From Anastatus disparis (Eukaryota > Arthropoda > Insecta > Hymenoptera > Eupelmidae): a stretch of 64,000 bases of DNA. Positions 1 to 12,380 of this stretch are shown in pieces. Both the position numbers and the translations under genes were made by a program. The stretch lies in the NCBI GenBank assembly GCA_017163975.1, contig JAFFSR010000301.1:930001-994000 (forward strand). Reading direction: 5' to 3'. Below the pieces are notes generated by a model. It was given only the letters and a program-made list of their open reading frames with translations, made no database searches and was not told where the DNA came from. How positions within the stretch are numbered: position 1 is the stretch's first letter; each line of letters starts with the position of its first letter.

Positions 1-1296
1 CTTAACCATTTTCCGGACATTTTTCGACTATTTCTTGACTATTCATTAATAATTTCTTAGTCATTTATAAACTAAATAGCAAAAAATCGATTAATGGCGG
101 TTTTCTTCCCGCTGGTAGAAATGAAATATTTTTTTACCATTTTGTAACAATTTTTCTACCATTTCTTTACCATTTCTTGAGAAATGGTAAATGAATGACA
201 AAAAATTGTAATAAAATGGAATACAAATATTTTCATTTTTTTTTTTTTTGCTTTAATTGGTAGAGAAGGGTTAATTAAGCTCGTTTATAGATATTTTTTA
301 GTAACTGGGGTATCAATTAAGAATTATAAGTAAAAAAAAAATATTCAAAAATAAAAAAAAATTTTTTTTTGCTATCTACCCTTGTTTTGAGAAATTACCA
401 TACATTATATATTCTTTGCTCTCTCTTTCTCCCTTTTTCTTTTATTTTCTTTTATATGAGTAACGAAGATAAAAAGAAACGCGTTACCGCTACTCATAAT
501 ATCTATTTCTGTTTCTTTCTTTGAATGTACATTTAAAGGTAGTTGTGCGCGATAAAATATCTGTTTTTCTATTCATCAAGCACGTGGCTACAATCATGAG
601 TTTAAAAATAAATGTTTATTTGTGATAATTTTTTTTAAATTCATTTCTATTACTATTATTTCATATTATTGGTATATCAATTTAATAATATTTTTATTTA
701 ATAATCAATAAAAGATCAAGTTTTAAATAACTAGTTCTAATATTTTCAATATTAATATTAATTAATTTCATTGTTTCTATCTAAAAAAAAAAAATAAAAA
801 AATATATCAAGTTAAAATAAGTAATTCTAATAAAAAAAAAAATTACGATTTTGACAAGTGCCACACTCCCTACTATCTATATATATAGTAAAACCATAGC
901 TTTTATCGGCCAGTCCCCGATAGTTTAGTTCCCCGATAGAGTTTTGCGAACAAATGATGTCTAGAATTGTTAAGGATTCCGATTCTGTCTCCAACATAGT
1001 ATTTTAAGATGAAGCTACATTTAAATTAGTTGGAACTTTAAATAAGCATAATTGAAGGTATTGGGCTGAGCAAAATTCTAACTGGTTGCGAAAAGACAAA
1101 ACCTAATATCTCCAAAAATTAAACGTTTGGGTTGGATTATTGAATAATCAATTGATTGGTCCCTTTTTTATAGAGAGTAATTTAAATGTAGCAGAATATG
1201 AAGATATGTTATGAATGCAAATCGTTCCTAGAATCATAAAGGTAACTGGAGCCAATTTTGAAAACACGTGGTTCCAGCTTAATCTTATATTCTCAA
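1..1296. other. AT-rich DNA, no gene seen
   Basis: No supported coding or RNA gene. The stretch is dominated by A and T homopolymers and short AT-rich motifs. Around 115-200 there are clustered repeats of a TTTACCATTTCTT-like motif and its complement, which make a small imperfect hairpin. Nothing here resembles a transposon end or exon that I can defend. Confidence 0.6.
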
Positions 1297-1504
1297 AGTG
1301 TTATGCCCATTTCACACAAAATTTGTAAATGCCAAATAATAAGATTTTGACAAATAATATTTATTTCCGCAATAAAAAATGTACAGGCGTCTTTCGTTCA
1401 TAAAATCATAAAACATTTTAAATTGAATCTCATTTTATTCTTGCAACGATTTTCTTACTAAGTTGTTACGAGAAAAAAATATATTATAAAAATATATCAT
1501 AAAA

Positions 1505-1721
1505 ATGTAGAGTTCAGTGGAGTAGTGGCTAAGGCGCGTGACTCGTATTCTCGTTAGCGCGGAATCGAATCCCCGTCTGGTCGCTTTTTCGCTGTCTCTG
1601 CCGTGGGCTGACACCACGTTAAATAATACGTCAAATTGTTTTGTATTGAAAATGAATTTCTATATGTTAAAAAAGGGCAGTAATGCCCGTGGATATAATA
1701 TAAAAAAAAAAAAAAAAAAAT
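1505..1721 (+). mobile_element. tRNA-derived SINE inserted in palindrome arm
   Basis: The head has pol III promoter-like boxes: an A-box-like TAGTGGCTAAGGCGC near 1520 and a B-box-like GGAATCGAATCCC near 1560, spaced as in a tRNA. A body of about 120 bp follows, ending in an AT-rich tail with a run of about 18 A (about 1702-1720). The corresponding place in the right arm of the surrounding palindrome (around 5040) lacks this block, which supports insertion after the palindrome formed. The tRNA of origin cannot be named because the head is diverged. Target duplications are obscured by the AT-rich flanks. Confidence 0.6.
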
Positions 1722-2087
1722 GTGTTCTTTTTACTCAAAATATATTCAACGCAAGTGTTAATGAATAATTTATAATCGATTTTTCAATGTGAGTAAAATA
1801 TATCATATATTTATTATGTTATTTTATATTTTTAAATTTTAGTAGTTTTCACATATACAAAATTTATACAGTTTTTATATATTCTCCACACCTCCATTCT
1901 CTTCCTTTTTAAAATTATTCTTCTATTTTTAACCCCCTCCTATTCTGCATTCGTCCAGTATATTGCCCGTGAAGAAGGGAAAACCTATAGGTAAACCCAA
2001 TGGGATAAATTCTGGAAAAACCTTTCCGGAATGGGTCGTTATATATAGCCAATTCGATATTAGATATCCTTGTACTAAAATACCTAC

Positions 2088-2168
2088 ACCGTATTTGACC
2101 TGGTCAGTGCGCAGCATTCTTTGAGCAATCACCCATCCAAGTAATCATCACGGCCAAATGTGTATAAC
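2088..2168 (-). pseudogene. 5S rRNA-like module, left palindrome arm
   Basis: Read on the minus strand, the segment starts CGATCTGCAAAG and continues through GATTACTTGGATGGGTGA to a GCTGCGCAC end. It follows the 3' two thirds of animal 5S rRNA, whose internal control region contains GGTTAGTACTTGGATGGGTGACCGC. It is diverged and lacks a clear 5' third, so it is not a functional 5S gene. Its mirror copy is in the other arm. Confidence 0.6.
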
Positions 2169-4502
2169 TTTGCAGATCGATCAATCTTATCTTTCTTTAT
2201 ATTTATTTAAATGAAATCATTACAATTTTTAAAACTTATCGAGTCTGCGCTATAATTTCTTGATGAAGTAGTAGTGAGGCGCTACGTGTTTCTCAGTCAT
2301 AAACTCTATGTGTAGAGTTTTTTGAAACCATTTCTGCTTATTATTTTATGGTAGTGCGATAGTGCAGTTGACAACAAGTATGGTTCAAGTAATTAATAAA
2401 ATGTTACATTAAATTATTAATCGTGTAACATAGTGAGGATATCATATCATTAAAACGATTCTGTTTATATACACTGAATTCTCAATACGAGAGAATCAAC
2501 GAAGCTGTAAGAGAGGAATTTTTTTTTAATTGCTCTTGTAAAAAGTGTTCCTTGCAAAAAGTTTGGTTTCTCTTGTATTAAGGTATGTTGTATTTGAGAG
2601 TTCAATATACCGTTAGAGCATATACTACTGGAAGCAGAATTTCGTTCATCGAAAGTATAGTACAGGTTCCGAAAAAGAAAGATGTGGTAGCCATACCGCG
2701 TATCTTTTAGAAAGAGATAGTCTATAGTCCACCATACTTTTCACTCTCGGAACCTGAACTATACTTTTACGGCAGATTGTAAGGGCCATCCAATAAAAAG
2801 GATGCAACATTTTATGTGCGTTACGCTCATGTGCTTTGTGCGTAAAAATTATATAGGAAACAAACTAAACACAAAATTAATGATACAAGTACATCGTAAG
2901 TATAATTGTTAAAATTTTATTTTTCGATATGATGATTTGATAGTCGATGTAAGAATACCATCTGTAAAGGAACATATAGTAGTCAAGATGGGCGTATTCT
3001 ATTAAAAAATCTAAACGCGCACGCAATGTGCCGCGTGAGTTGTAAATACCCTTGTGATTAATATTAATAAATACAATTTTAACAATTTTACTTATGATGT
3101 ACTTTTATTATTAATTTTGTACTTAATTTGTTTTCTATATAATCTTGAAATGAATATGTAGACAAAAATTAACCTCAATAAAGCAATGTTGCAGTGCACA
3201 AAATTTTTGCGCACAAAGCAACTTGCGTGTTTGATGACCCTTACAAGCTGCCATGCCGTACACTTTCGGTGAACGAAATGGTGCCTCCAGTAGTGTAAAC
3301 GGCTGCTTTGCACATTCCCTCCAGGTATATATGCTGTAAGAGTGGCCCTTACAAGCTGTCGAAAAAGTGTGGTTCAGGTTCCGAAAGTGAAAAGTATGAT
3401 AGGCTATAGGCTATCTTTTTCCAAAAGACACGCGGTTAGTTTAGACGAGGAGCATAGCCTATAGCGTGTCTTCAAGAAAGAGATAATGTATAGCTACAAA
3501 CATACTGTACTATACTTTTGATGAACGGAATGCTACCTCCAGAAGTACATGCCCTAAGGGTATATTAAACTCTCAATACAAGATTCCTCAATATAAGAGA
3601 AACCAAGCTCTTTGCCCGCCAAACATAAGTATGAATGTTCACCCACCATCTAAAAAAACAAGAGAGACAGAAAATTCGCACAACGACAATAGGCATAAAT
3701 TTAGCTCTTAAATTGAGATTAGAGGCTCTTTTTACAAGAAAAATTCGTAGAAATTTTTTATCGTACAGCTCCGTTGAATTTCTTGTATCGAGAGTTCAGT
3801 GTATATAAACAGAATTGTTTTAATGACATGATAATATTTTTTCTCAGCTTCAAAAGCAATAAAATTGCTAGCTTCGTTAATGATTGCATAAATTAATATA
3901 ACATTCGTTTAGTTACTTTAACTATACTTGTTGTTAACTGCACTATCGCATTATATGAATCGGAAAATATTAAACAGGGATGGTTTCGGAAAACTCTACG
4001 CTTATAGTTCATGACTGAAAAACATGTGGAACAAAACTACAGTTTAAGATGAAGTCACATATCTCCGTCCTTTTTTTCTAATCAAAGAATTAATTTTTTG
4101 CAAAAACTAATATCTTTAGCAAAAAATTAAGAGAAAGCCGCACCTCGTATCAATAAAAGCAAAATTTTCTTTGATAAGAAAAAGTCAATTTAATGGCTTC
4201 GTTTTCAAAAAAACCTTGAAAAACTAAATTGTTTATCCTAACCTCTATGCTTTAAGTTTTTCAAGGTTTCCCTGAAAACGAAGCGATAAAATCAATACCT
4301 TCTCATCGATGAAAATATTACTTTTTTAATACGAGATGCAGTTTCCTCTTTATTTTTTGCTAAAATTATTAGTTTTATTATGTTTTTGTGAAAAAATTTT
4401 AACAAGAAAATTGTAGCACAAACTCGATAAATTTTGAAAATTTGAATGATATTATTTGAAATGAATATAAAGAAACATAAGAACGACGCATTAGTAGAGT
4501 AG

Positions 4503-4605
4503 TTTCGTGCGCGCCAGGCGATCTGCAAAACTATGCACAATGGGCCGCAGTTATTACTTAGATGGGTGACTGATCAAGGAACGCTGCGCACCGACCGGGT
4601 CTTGG
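4503..4605 (+). pseudogene. 5S rRNA-like module, right palindrome arm
   Basis: CGATCTGCAAAAC at 4519 is followed by GGGCCGCAGTTATTACTT and AGATGGGTGACTGATCAAGG. These match in order the CGATCACCGAAG, GCGGTTAGTAC and GATGGGTGACCGC parts of 5S rRNA, including the C-box of its internal pol III promoter. It is the inverted counterpart of the module at 2088-2168. Base changes and the lost 5' end argue against a working rRNA gene. Descent from a 5S-headed SINE is the likeliest origin. Confidence 0.6.
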
Positions 4606-5598
4606 CTTCGTATGACGATTGCTTGTGTGTACCAACCACATTACAATGCGAGCGAAAGGTGTGGCAAAGGTATTCTTGTACAAGGGTACCTAATACCGAA
4701 TTAGCTATATTAACGACCCATTCTGAAGAGGGTTTTTCCAGAATTTACCCCATTGGGTTTGCCTATAGGTATTCTCCTCATCAAGGGCAATACACGGGGC
4801 GAATGCGGAACAGGAGGGGGTTAGAAATAAAAGAATAATTTTAAAAAGGAAGAGAATGGAGGTGTGGAGAATATATAAAAACTGTATAAATTCGGTATAT
4901 GTGGAAACCAATAAAATTTTAAAATATAAAATAACATAATTAATAAATATATGATACATTTTGCTTACATTGAAAAATCGATTATAAATCATTCATTAAC
5001 ACTTGCGTTCAGTATATTTTGAGTGAAAAAAACATATTTATTTAATATATTTCCATTAAATCGTTGCAAGAATAGTATGGAAATAAAATTAAAATTTTTC
5101 ATAATTTTATATGAAAGAAAGACGCCTGTACATTTTTTATTGCAAAAATAAATATTATTTGTCAAAATTCTATTATTTGGCATTATATGCTACAAATTTC
5201 GTGTGAAATAGGCATAGCATTCTCTCTCCATCTAGCAATCCTCTCTCCATCTGTAAGTAGTTAAACACGCTTTATTTTTCACTCTTGTTGTTTTTGTTCT
5301 GGTACTGCAATTTTGTGCCCTAGGGCGTTTTTCTTACAGATTCTTGCACGCTCAATTTGCAAGGCACCGTTTCAGCTATAAATCATCAGTTTTATTGGCG
5401 GTCCTTGCATTTTATCTCATAATTTACATCAGGACGCTGCACTTTAGAGGTTAAAATTGTTGCAGTTTTGAGGTTAGTTGAGAGGCAATTTTCATCTGCA
5501 GGCAGAGATCCTGGTGGCTGATTTCTCAACCTACTCCTCGACCAATAATATAGAAGTTTACCTTACCCTTTAAGGAGTATACACAAGAGGTTGGAGTT

Positions 5599-7376
5599 AT
5601 GGACAGTTGTGCGATCTGTAAGTATCCACTAATGATAAATGGGACATGGCAAAGCTCCATTTGTGTTTTACATGCCGGCAGCGCTGTCATGCGAAATGCA
5701 TGACTCGCTCAAAAATGGAAAGTGGCACAAAATACGAGTGCAAAAGATGCATGGAAAAAATAAGAAACAATTCAAGGTCGTCTGCCGGTGGAAGCATCAA
5801 GGCCAATGGAGTTCTACAGGTCGCACGCAAAGCTGCTCCTAATCAGCCAATCAGTGCCTCTACACCATCAAGAACTGACTCGAAAGTGATATCTGTCAAC
5901 ACCTCACAGAAGCAGCCTGAAAGAGTGGAAACTACTTTATCATCGCAAACTTTGTCCAACAACAGCGGTGCCACGGCGGATGGAGGGAGAAGTAGAATAA
6001 GTATGCCTTTATCTGATAAACTATTGGGAGGTGGCGCTGTGCTCGCTGCCCCGAGTAATAATAATAATAGTAATAATTTTATGAAAAATAATTCTGATGT
6101 AGTCCGAGGTGACTTAGATTCTTCCTCATTGCAGGCAAAAGCTGTATCTGCTCTAGAGGGCGCACTATCTGGCAGGCTTGACACAATATTAAATTCTTTT
6201 GATCGATTTTTGGCTGTAGAGAGCCAAGTTAAAAATTTTGACAAAGGCCTGCGGGATATTGTGTCCAAAATTGATACACAGAATGAATATATTAAAAAAT
6301 TAGAAATTGGACAGATGCAGCTGTTAGAGGAAAATCGCAAACTTAGGGAAATAATAGTCACTTTGGAAAGGAATTTCTTGTCCGCTCTAAATAATAAAAT
6401 TGAAACATATAATAAAACAATTAGTTGTAAATTTGATAATATTCAAACTTTTCTTAATAACGAGTTTCACGGAGTGGACAAGGGTTTCTTTGACCTTACA
6501 ACCGGGGTAGCTGGCGTGGCGCAGGCCGTCGCGGATCTCACGGGAATGAATGAGCATACATTACACACATCTAAATCTGTAGAAATGCCACAAACACCAC
6601 ACACTCATACTGTAATTAGTGAGGAGGCACCTCGTCAAGTTGAGACGGAGTGTGGCTCTGGGAGTGGTACATTGGTGATCTCTGGCGAGTTTGACTGTTC
6701 AGCAGTTAATGTTGGGCCTGATGATTACGCCTGTGCCGTTCTTGGTACCATTCTTCCGGCAATCAAGCGTACAAATGTAATCTCAGTTAAGAAAATCGCT
6801 AAACATGATGATGTAAACGAGGTGTCTACAGATCGTGGGATCAATGGCGGCCCGGGGGGTCCGTTCTCATTGCTGGTTAGACTTTCTGAGGAGAACCTGG
6901 TGCATAAGGTGTTTGAGGCTAAACGACAATTCACTAGTTTTTCAACAGCGGATCTTAATCCCTCCCTCCTTGGCAGTCTCCCAGCCATCAAACGCCACGG
7001 CTTGATATTTATTAATGAATTTTTGCCTAAAGAAAAATATGTTAATTTTAAAAAGTTAAAAAAGTATGCCAAAGAAAAAGGCTTTAAATTTGTTTGGCAC
7101 AGACATGGTAAATTTCTGGTGAGGAGGGAAAGAGGGAAGAGAGCTCACAAATTTTTTAATGAAAATGATTTGGATAATTTATTGACAGAAAGTAAGAAAT
7201 TAAAAGACGGTGTGCATGTAATTAATGTAAATTCTGAAACTCCATCGAATATTAAGTGTAATAATAATAATATATGTGATAATAATGAAGCCTCTGAACA
7301 TCAACGAAATATGTCGACAAAACAATTATTGGGTACAAATAATGGAATAACGTCGAGTGTGGCCTCTCCCCAATGA
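5599..7376 (+). pseudogene. ORF1 of CR1-like retrotransposon (PHD finger, coiled coil), frame-broken near start
   Basis: ORF1p of this group is an RNA-binding protein that packages element RNA. The likely start is ATG 5599 (MDSCAIC). The next cysteines, CFTC-x3-CHAKC and ECKRC, are in the frame that begins at 5646, so one frameshift lies near 5640. Together they have the C4HC3 spacing of a PHD-type finger. From 5646 there is an open frame of 576 codons: a Ser/Asn-rich linker, a coiled coil at about residues 170-260 (leucine heptads in the RDIVSKID to LREIIV stretch), and a basic C-terminal domain at about 435-510 (FINEFLPKEK, KFVWHRHGKFLVRRE) typical of CR1-clade ORF1. ORF2 follows after about 60 bp. 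The alternative is that translation really starts at 5646 and the finger is truncated. Confidence 0.72.
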
Positions 7377-7434
7377 CTGCACCGGGCCTCCTCTGAGGAT
7401 CGTACAGGGAGGAGGGGTGAACTGCGAGCGTGCT

Positions 7435-10238
7435 TTCTGAATGTGACTTCGTTGAGGGCTCACATTGGGCAGGTACGTGAGTTTCTGAGTGATGGTCCTT
7501 CTTGCGACATATTTGGAGTGGCTGAGACCTGGCTGGGTCCATCTGTTTCGGATGACGTCATTCGGGTCAAAGGGTATAAAGTATTCAGAACGGACAGAAA
7601 CTTGCGTGGTGGAGGAGTTGCTTTGTATGTTAAAGACAATTTAAAGTGCACTATTTTGGCTACTTCGGATACTCAAACTAATCATAGTGAAGGTAAACCA
7701 GAGGTACCTGAGTATATTTTTTGTTGCGTGCAATTGGGCAGCTCCGAAGCCGTGTTGGTTTCTGTTATTTATCGACCTCCTGCAATTTCCTTTTTTAAAA
7801 CTACCGATTTTTTGGATAACTTGAGAAATTTTGCTTCCGAATACTCTCATAAAATTATAATGGGAGACCTGAATGCCGATCTCCTGCGTGAGAGCAGTGA
7901 TGCCAAATTTATTAATAAATTGTCGGCTGAGCTTTCGTTACAGTTGGTTCAGCACGGTGCCACGCATCACACTCCAACGTCTCATACGTGGATTGACCTG
8001 ATTCTTGTTGACGATAATGACACAGTACTTGACGCACGCAACTTACCGGCGAATTTTCACAGTCGGCACAACTTAATTGATGTATGTATTTCTTGTCATC
8101 ACATCAAGACAGATAATAAAATAATTAAGTATAGAAATTACAAAGATATCTGTCCAAACTTATTAGTAGAGTTTGGCCGGCTGTGATTGGACGCCATTTA
8201 CAGTTAGTACAGTTGACCCAGAATCTGCACTTGGCTGCCTCTGTGACAACCTTACGGCGACAATACAAAATCTAGCGCCACTAAAAACACTTAAAATTGG
8301 TAAAGATAAATTTCCTTGGATTGATAAAGAGTTGTCGCAGATGCGGCACAAGAGAGATGCCACGTATCGTAGATTTAAACGGATGAAGGGGAGCGATATC
8401 TCTCCGAATTTTTGCAGCTGCGTAAAGCAATAGATGAACGGACGGAACAAGCTAAAACAAATTATTATCATAATAGACTATTCGATGCTCTTGCTGGAGG
8501 TAATGTCTGGAAGGAGTTAAAAGACCTGGGACTCCTGTCCGGACCTCAAAGGGACTTGAATGGATTCACTCCAGATGAGCTTAATGCACATTTTGCGGGG
8601 GTGTCAGTCTCGCCACACGATGATACTGCGGAACATAAAAGGATTCTTTCTGAGTGAAGTGAAAGTGGTTTTGCCTTTAAGCCAATTAATATTAATGATG
8701 TCATCCTTGCGATTTCGCATTTTTCATCACAGGCTTGTGGCGAGGATGGCATCCCGCAGAGTGTGATACTTAAAGCACTTCCGGTTATTGAAGAGCATCT
8801 TGTGACTCTGTTCAATTCCTCTTTTGCACGGGGGGTCTTCCCTTGCCTTTGGAAGCGCGCACGTATTGTGCCTTTAAAGAAGTGCCCTGCACCTAAAATG
8901 CCTAAAGATTTTAGGTATATAGCAATATTATGTTTTCTTTCCAAGGTTCTTGAGAAGATTGCCCATGACCAACTGCAGGAGTATATTATGACACACAAAA
9001 TACTTGACTCTTTGCAGACTGGCTTCAGGAAGCATCATTCTACGCAGACTGACATACTTAAGTTTACAGACGACATAAGATCAGGTCTTGACAAGAAACT
9101 TGCCACGATACTACTCCTATTTGACTTTAGTAAGGCATTCGACACGACCTTCCCTGCCAAATTGCTTGCGAGGCTTAGATTGATGGACTTTCCTAGGGCT
9201 GCACTCGAGTGGATCAACTCCTATTTATCAGGTAGGAAACAAATGGTTTCTACACATTTAAAAGAGGATTCGGATTGGCTAACAACCAATCTAGGAGTTC
9301 CATAGAGTTCAGTGCTGGGGCCTCTGTCGTTCTGCCTTTACATTAATAACATACGTGACACGCTCGACCCCTGTTGTGTCAAGCACATATTATATGCTGA
9401 TGCCCTCCAAATCTATACTCAGGTCCCTTATGAACATCTGAATGAAGGTATTCGTATTATGCAGAGGGCGGCCAGGGCGGTGTCGGGGTGGGCTGTCGAT
9501 GCTTCTCTCACATTGAATGCAAGCAAAACTAAGGCGATCGTTTTTGGCAGTAGTCGTTTTATTAATGACTTTTATGCTGGTGAGCCAAGAACGATTGAGC
9601 TTGAGGGAGGTGTCGGCATATCTTTCTCTGATACCGTTACGAGCCTTGGTGTTGTGCTTGACGCTAAGTTGTCTTGGGAGCCGCATATTAATATGGTGAC
9701 TAAAAAATTTAATAGGATAATGTATAGTTTACGGTTCTTTCGTCGGTACACCACTGAGGCCCTTCGTAAACAACTCGCAGCCGCCTTGCTATTTCCGCAC
9801 CTCGACTACTGCTCAGTAGTTCTGCTTGATGCTTCGCAGGGGTTGAGAAGTCAATTACAAAGACTACAAAATTCATGTGTGAGATATGTATTAGGCGTAG
9901 GATTGGGCGGTTATATCTCTCCTCATAGAGCTGCGCTTGGTTGGCTGCGTACTGATCCAAGGAGACAGTATTTTATGGCTGTACTTATGTACAAAATCGT
10001 GCGCATGAATACTCCCGAGTATCTAGTAAGTCTCTTCACTAGATATGTACCTAGGGTAGCCACTAGGGGAGAGATCAAGGACTTTGTGGTGCCCTTCATG
10101 CGTACTGAGACTGGAAGAAATTCCTTTCAAGTTCAAGGTGCGCATTTTTCGAACTCCCTACCTGCTTATATAAAAAATCTTCCATTGCTCGGCAGGTTTA
10201 AGTCGGCTTTGAGGACGTACTTACTCGACCTCGAGTGA
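7435..10238 (+). pseudogene. ORF2 of CR1-like retrotransposon (endonuclease and reverse transcriptase), broken
   Basis: ORF2p nicks target DNA and reverse-transcribes the element RNA in place. The endonuclease is at 7443-8170: catalytic-type ETWL, GGGVALYVKD, VIYRPP, MGDLNADL and TWIDLILVD blocks; the usual SDH block reads SRHN. The reverse transcriptase is at about 8700-9800: PLKK, FLSKVLEKI, LQTGFRKHHST, DFSKAFD, then a stop where GVPQGS should continue, then SVLGPLSF. The catalytic box is YADA instead of YADD. A thumb and C-terminal domain run to 10238. Lesions are a frameshift near 8180, a compensating one near 8410, in-frame stops at 8655 and 9303, and the lost second Asp of the active site. 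All blocks lie in order, so the element was once complete. Confidence 0.85.
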
Positions 10239-10810
10239 AATTAATTTTAAGTCTTTTAATTTTTATGTTAATTTATTTTGTTTTGTCCTATATATAGATT
10301 TAAGGTGTAAATGTATTTATTAGCGTGAATTATGGATGAATGTATGCGGAAAGTATGAGTGGTTCTGTTTTTATTAGGAGTCATGACATCTTCGGTATTG
10401 TTTTTAAATGTAATTATTATTTTATTTTTTAATTATTTACTATTATTTTGTTATTGTATTGTTCAATTTTATTTTTATAGTATTGTCCAATTTTATTTTT
10501 ATTGATGTCATGACAGTGATTCCTTTTTTAAATTATGTATTTTAATTCAATGACTGATAGATATTTAAGACTGTTTTTTATTGTAATTCATGTTTTCTGC
10601 GTGTATTTAGAATAGTCCGTGATATCACTTTTACATGGTGACTTACTGATACAGTATTATATATTAATTTTAATAATTGACTGTGATATCTTATCTTATT
10701 ATGTGCAATACTTTTTATAGAATTATTACTTACTATTTCATGTATTACACGCCTTTTTGTACTCTTATTACAAAATAAATAAAGATCTATATATCTATAT
10801 CTATAGCATT

Positions 10811-11010
10811 TTAAAAATATGAAATTAAATTGTTGCACGAACACAATCACATTTAAAAAATTAATTTAGGTGGCACCACCCAACTCCATTTTTTTCTTAT
10901 TATCGAAGTTGTTTCGTAAGTTTTGATCAAAATATTAAATATCTAGAGGGTGTCATGATTGATGTTTATACTTTGAGAAATAAGGGACACCCTAATATAT
11001 ATATATATAT
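10811..11010. other. AT-rich spacer with small inverted motif
   Basis: No gene. An AGGGTGTC motif near 10948 and GGGACACCCT near 10983 form a loose inverted pair directly before an (AT)n tract. Similar GGGACACCCT ends occur in insect DNA transposons, so this may be a decayed end, but the partner is not resolved. Confidence 0.35.
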
Positions 11011-12302
11011 GGGACGTTTCACGTCAACTCACCTAAAAAAAAAATAGAATTCGTCGAAAATCTGTGAAAATGTTCTATTTGATACCCAAAATATACAAAA
11101 AAAATTTTAGAGGTCCAGGTCAAAGGGGTCAGGATTTAAACGTGATGGAATTTTTCGAATTTTCCAAATTTTTTGCTAAATAAATATTTTAATGAATTTT
11201 TTCCTCAAAAACTATCAATTTTTCGTTAAAACTTAATAGAATACTTTTTCTTGGAAATTAGATGTAGAATTCACCTGAATTTTTGCGAATTATAATATAC
11301 TGATTTTTATGCTTACTTGATCGATTTGAACATACTATTTAGTATATCTAAAAACCGAGCAGGTTAAATTGGCTTTTCAAGGTCTTATTTTTTTTGTTTT
11401 TTTTATGAGGAAAGAATATACGAAGCCTCCAGTTGGGCAGCCTTCTCAAAGTTACTTAATTGTGCAAAAATGTCTGAAAAAATCGTTATTTTGGATCGAT
11501 GATGAGATTCGTGATTTTTTTTTACGAAAAAGTATTGATTTTTGGGACAAATGTATGAAAATGTTTTTTATTGGAAATCATGTGTAGAATATAAACATAT
11601 TTTTACAAATTGTAATTCAAGACATTATGAACCATATATACTAATAAAAAATAAATTTTAAAATTTCAAAATTTCATTTATAATTTGTGATGTTTAGCAA
11701 ATAATGGTTTACAATAATTGACATACATTTTACATACAATTTCCAATAAAAAACATTTCCATACATTTGTCCCAAAAATCAATACTTTTTCAGAAAAAAA
11801 TTCACGAATCTCATCATTGATCCAAAATAACGATTTATTCAGACTTTTTTGGACAATTAAGTAACTTTGAGAAGGCTGCCTAACTGGAGGCTTCGTATAT
11901 TTTTTCCTCATAAAAAAACAAAAAAATAAGACCTTAAAAAGCCAATTTAACATGCTCGATTTTTAGATATACTAAATAGTATGTTTAAATCGATCCAGTA
12001 AGCGCAAAAATCAGTATATTATAATTTGCAAAAATTCAGGTGAATTCTTAATCTAATTTCCAAGAAAAAGTATTTTGTTAAGTTTTAACGAAAAATTGAT
12101 AGTTTTTAAGGAAAAAATTTATTAAAATATTTAGTTAGTAAAAAATTTGGAAAATTCGAAAAATTCCATCACGTTTAAATCCTGACCCCTTGGACCTGGA
12201 CCTCTATAATTTTTTTTTGTATGTTTTGGGTATCAAATAGAACATTTTCACAGATTTTCGACGAATTCTATTTTTTTGTTTGGTGAGTTGACGTGAAACG
12301 TC

Positions 12303-12304
<2 letters not shown>
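11011..12304. mobile_element. 1.29-kb near-complete palindrome in an (AT)n tract
   Basis: The left end GGGACGTTTCACGTCAACTC pairs with its complement at 12285-12304, and pairing continues to a turn near 11650, so each arm is about 640 bp. Both arms contain the same 70-90 codon open stretch, in mirror orientation, so the ORFs are by-products of the palindrome rather than genes. Both flanks are (AT)n, consistent with insertion at TA but hiding any target duplication. This is a Tc1/mariner-like non-autonomous element at best; without a transposase, family assignment is open. Confidence 0.75.
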
Positions 12305-12340
<36 letters not shown>

Positions 12341-12380
12341 ATATTATATAGTTATATAAGAAAAAAACCTCCTCTCTTAC

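Larger units (their letters stand above)
1297..5222. mobile_element. 3.9-kb degenerate palindrome (fold-back type element)
   Basis: Two long arms are reverse complements of each other. The outer ends pair (a TATGCCCATTTCACAC-like sequence at 1301 against GTGTGAAATAGGCATA at 5201), and pairing continues through the GTACAGGCGTCTTTC motif (1381 and its complement near 5118). It then runs through a pyrimidine-rich block (1885-1945 against 4795-4870), a 5S-rRNA-like module in each arm, and an inner pair around 2620-2790 against 3340-3560. The innermost pair (2850-2920 against 3065-3140) leaves a short spacer near 3 kb. Arms are diverged by base changes and small indels. The right arm has an extra local duplication of a CTTGTAAGGG segment (3230 and 3350); the left arm has a SINE insertion. 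No long ORF is convincing, so this is a non-autonomous element or an inverted duplication. Target duplications were not identified. Confidence 0.72.
5223..10810 (+). mobile_element. CR1/Jockey-type non-LTR retrotransposon, decayed but near full length
   Basis: A 5' leader (about 5223-5598) is followed by ORF1 with a PHD-type zinc finger and coiled coil, then ORF2 with apurinic endonuclease and reverse transcriptase. An AT-rich 3' region (10239-10810) holds an AATAAA signal near 10775 and ends in short ATCTAT repeats rather than a long poly(A). A two-ORF layout with PHD-finger ORF1 and a microsatellite-like tail is typical of the CR1/L2/Rex1/Jockey group. The 5' end directly abuts the palindrome ending at 5222, so the boundary is approximate. 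Several stops and frameshifts make it inactive. Confidence 0.8.

Noticed and set aside
4292..5183. Small minus-strand ORFs (82, 95 and 64 aa)
   Set aside because: AT-driven hydrophobic frames in palindrome arms; no homology, not conserved in the mirror arm.
5843..6361. 172-aa minus-strand ORF
   Set aside because: Antisense shadow of the CR1-like ORF1 with its coiled-coil codons.
11678..11953. 91-aa minus-strand ORF with a near-identical 72-aa frame on the plus strand (11369-11587)
   Set aside because: They are mirror images in the two arms of the 11011-12304 palindrome; no domain, and the frame is broken in one arm. By-product of palindromy.
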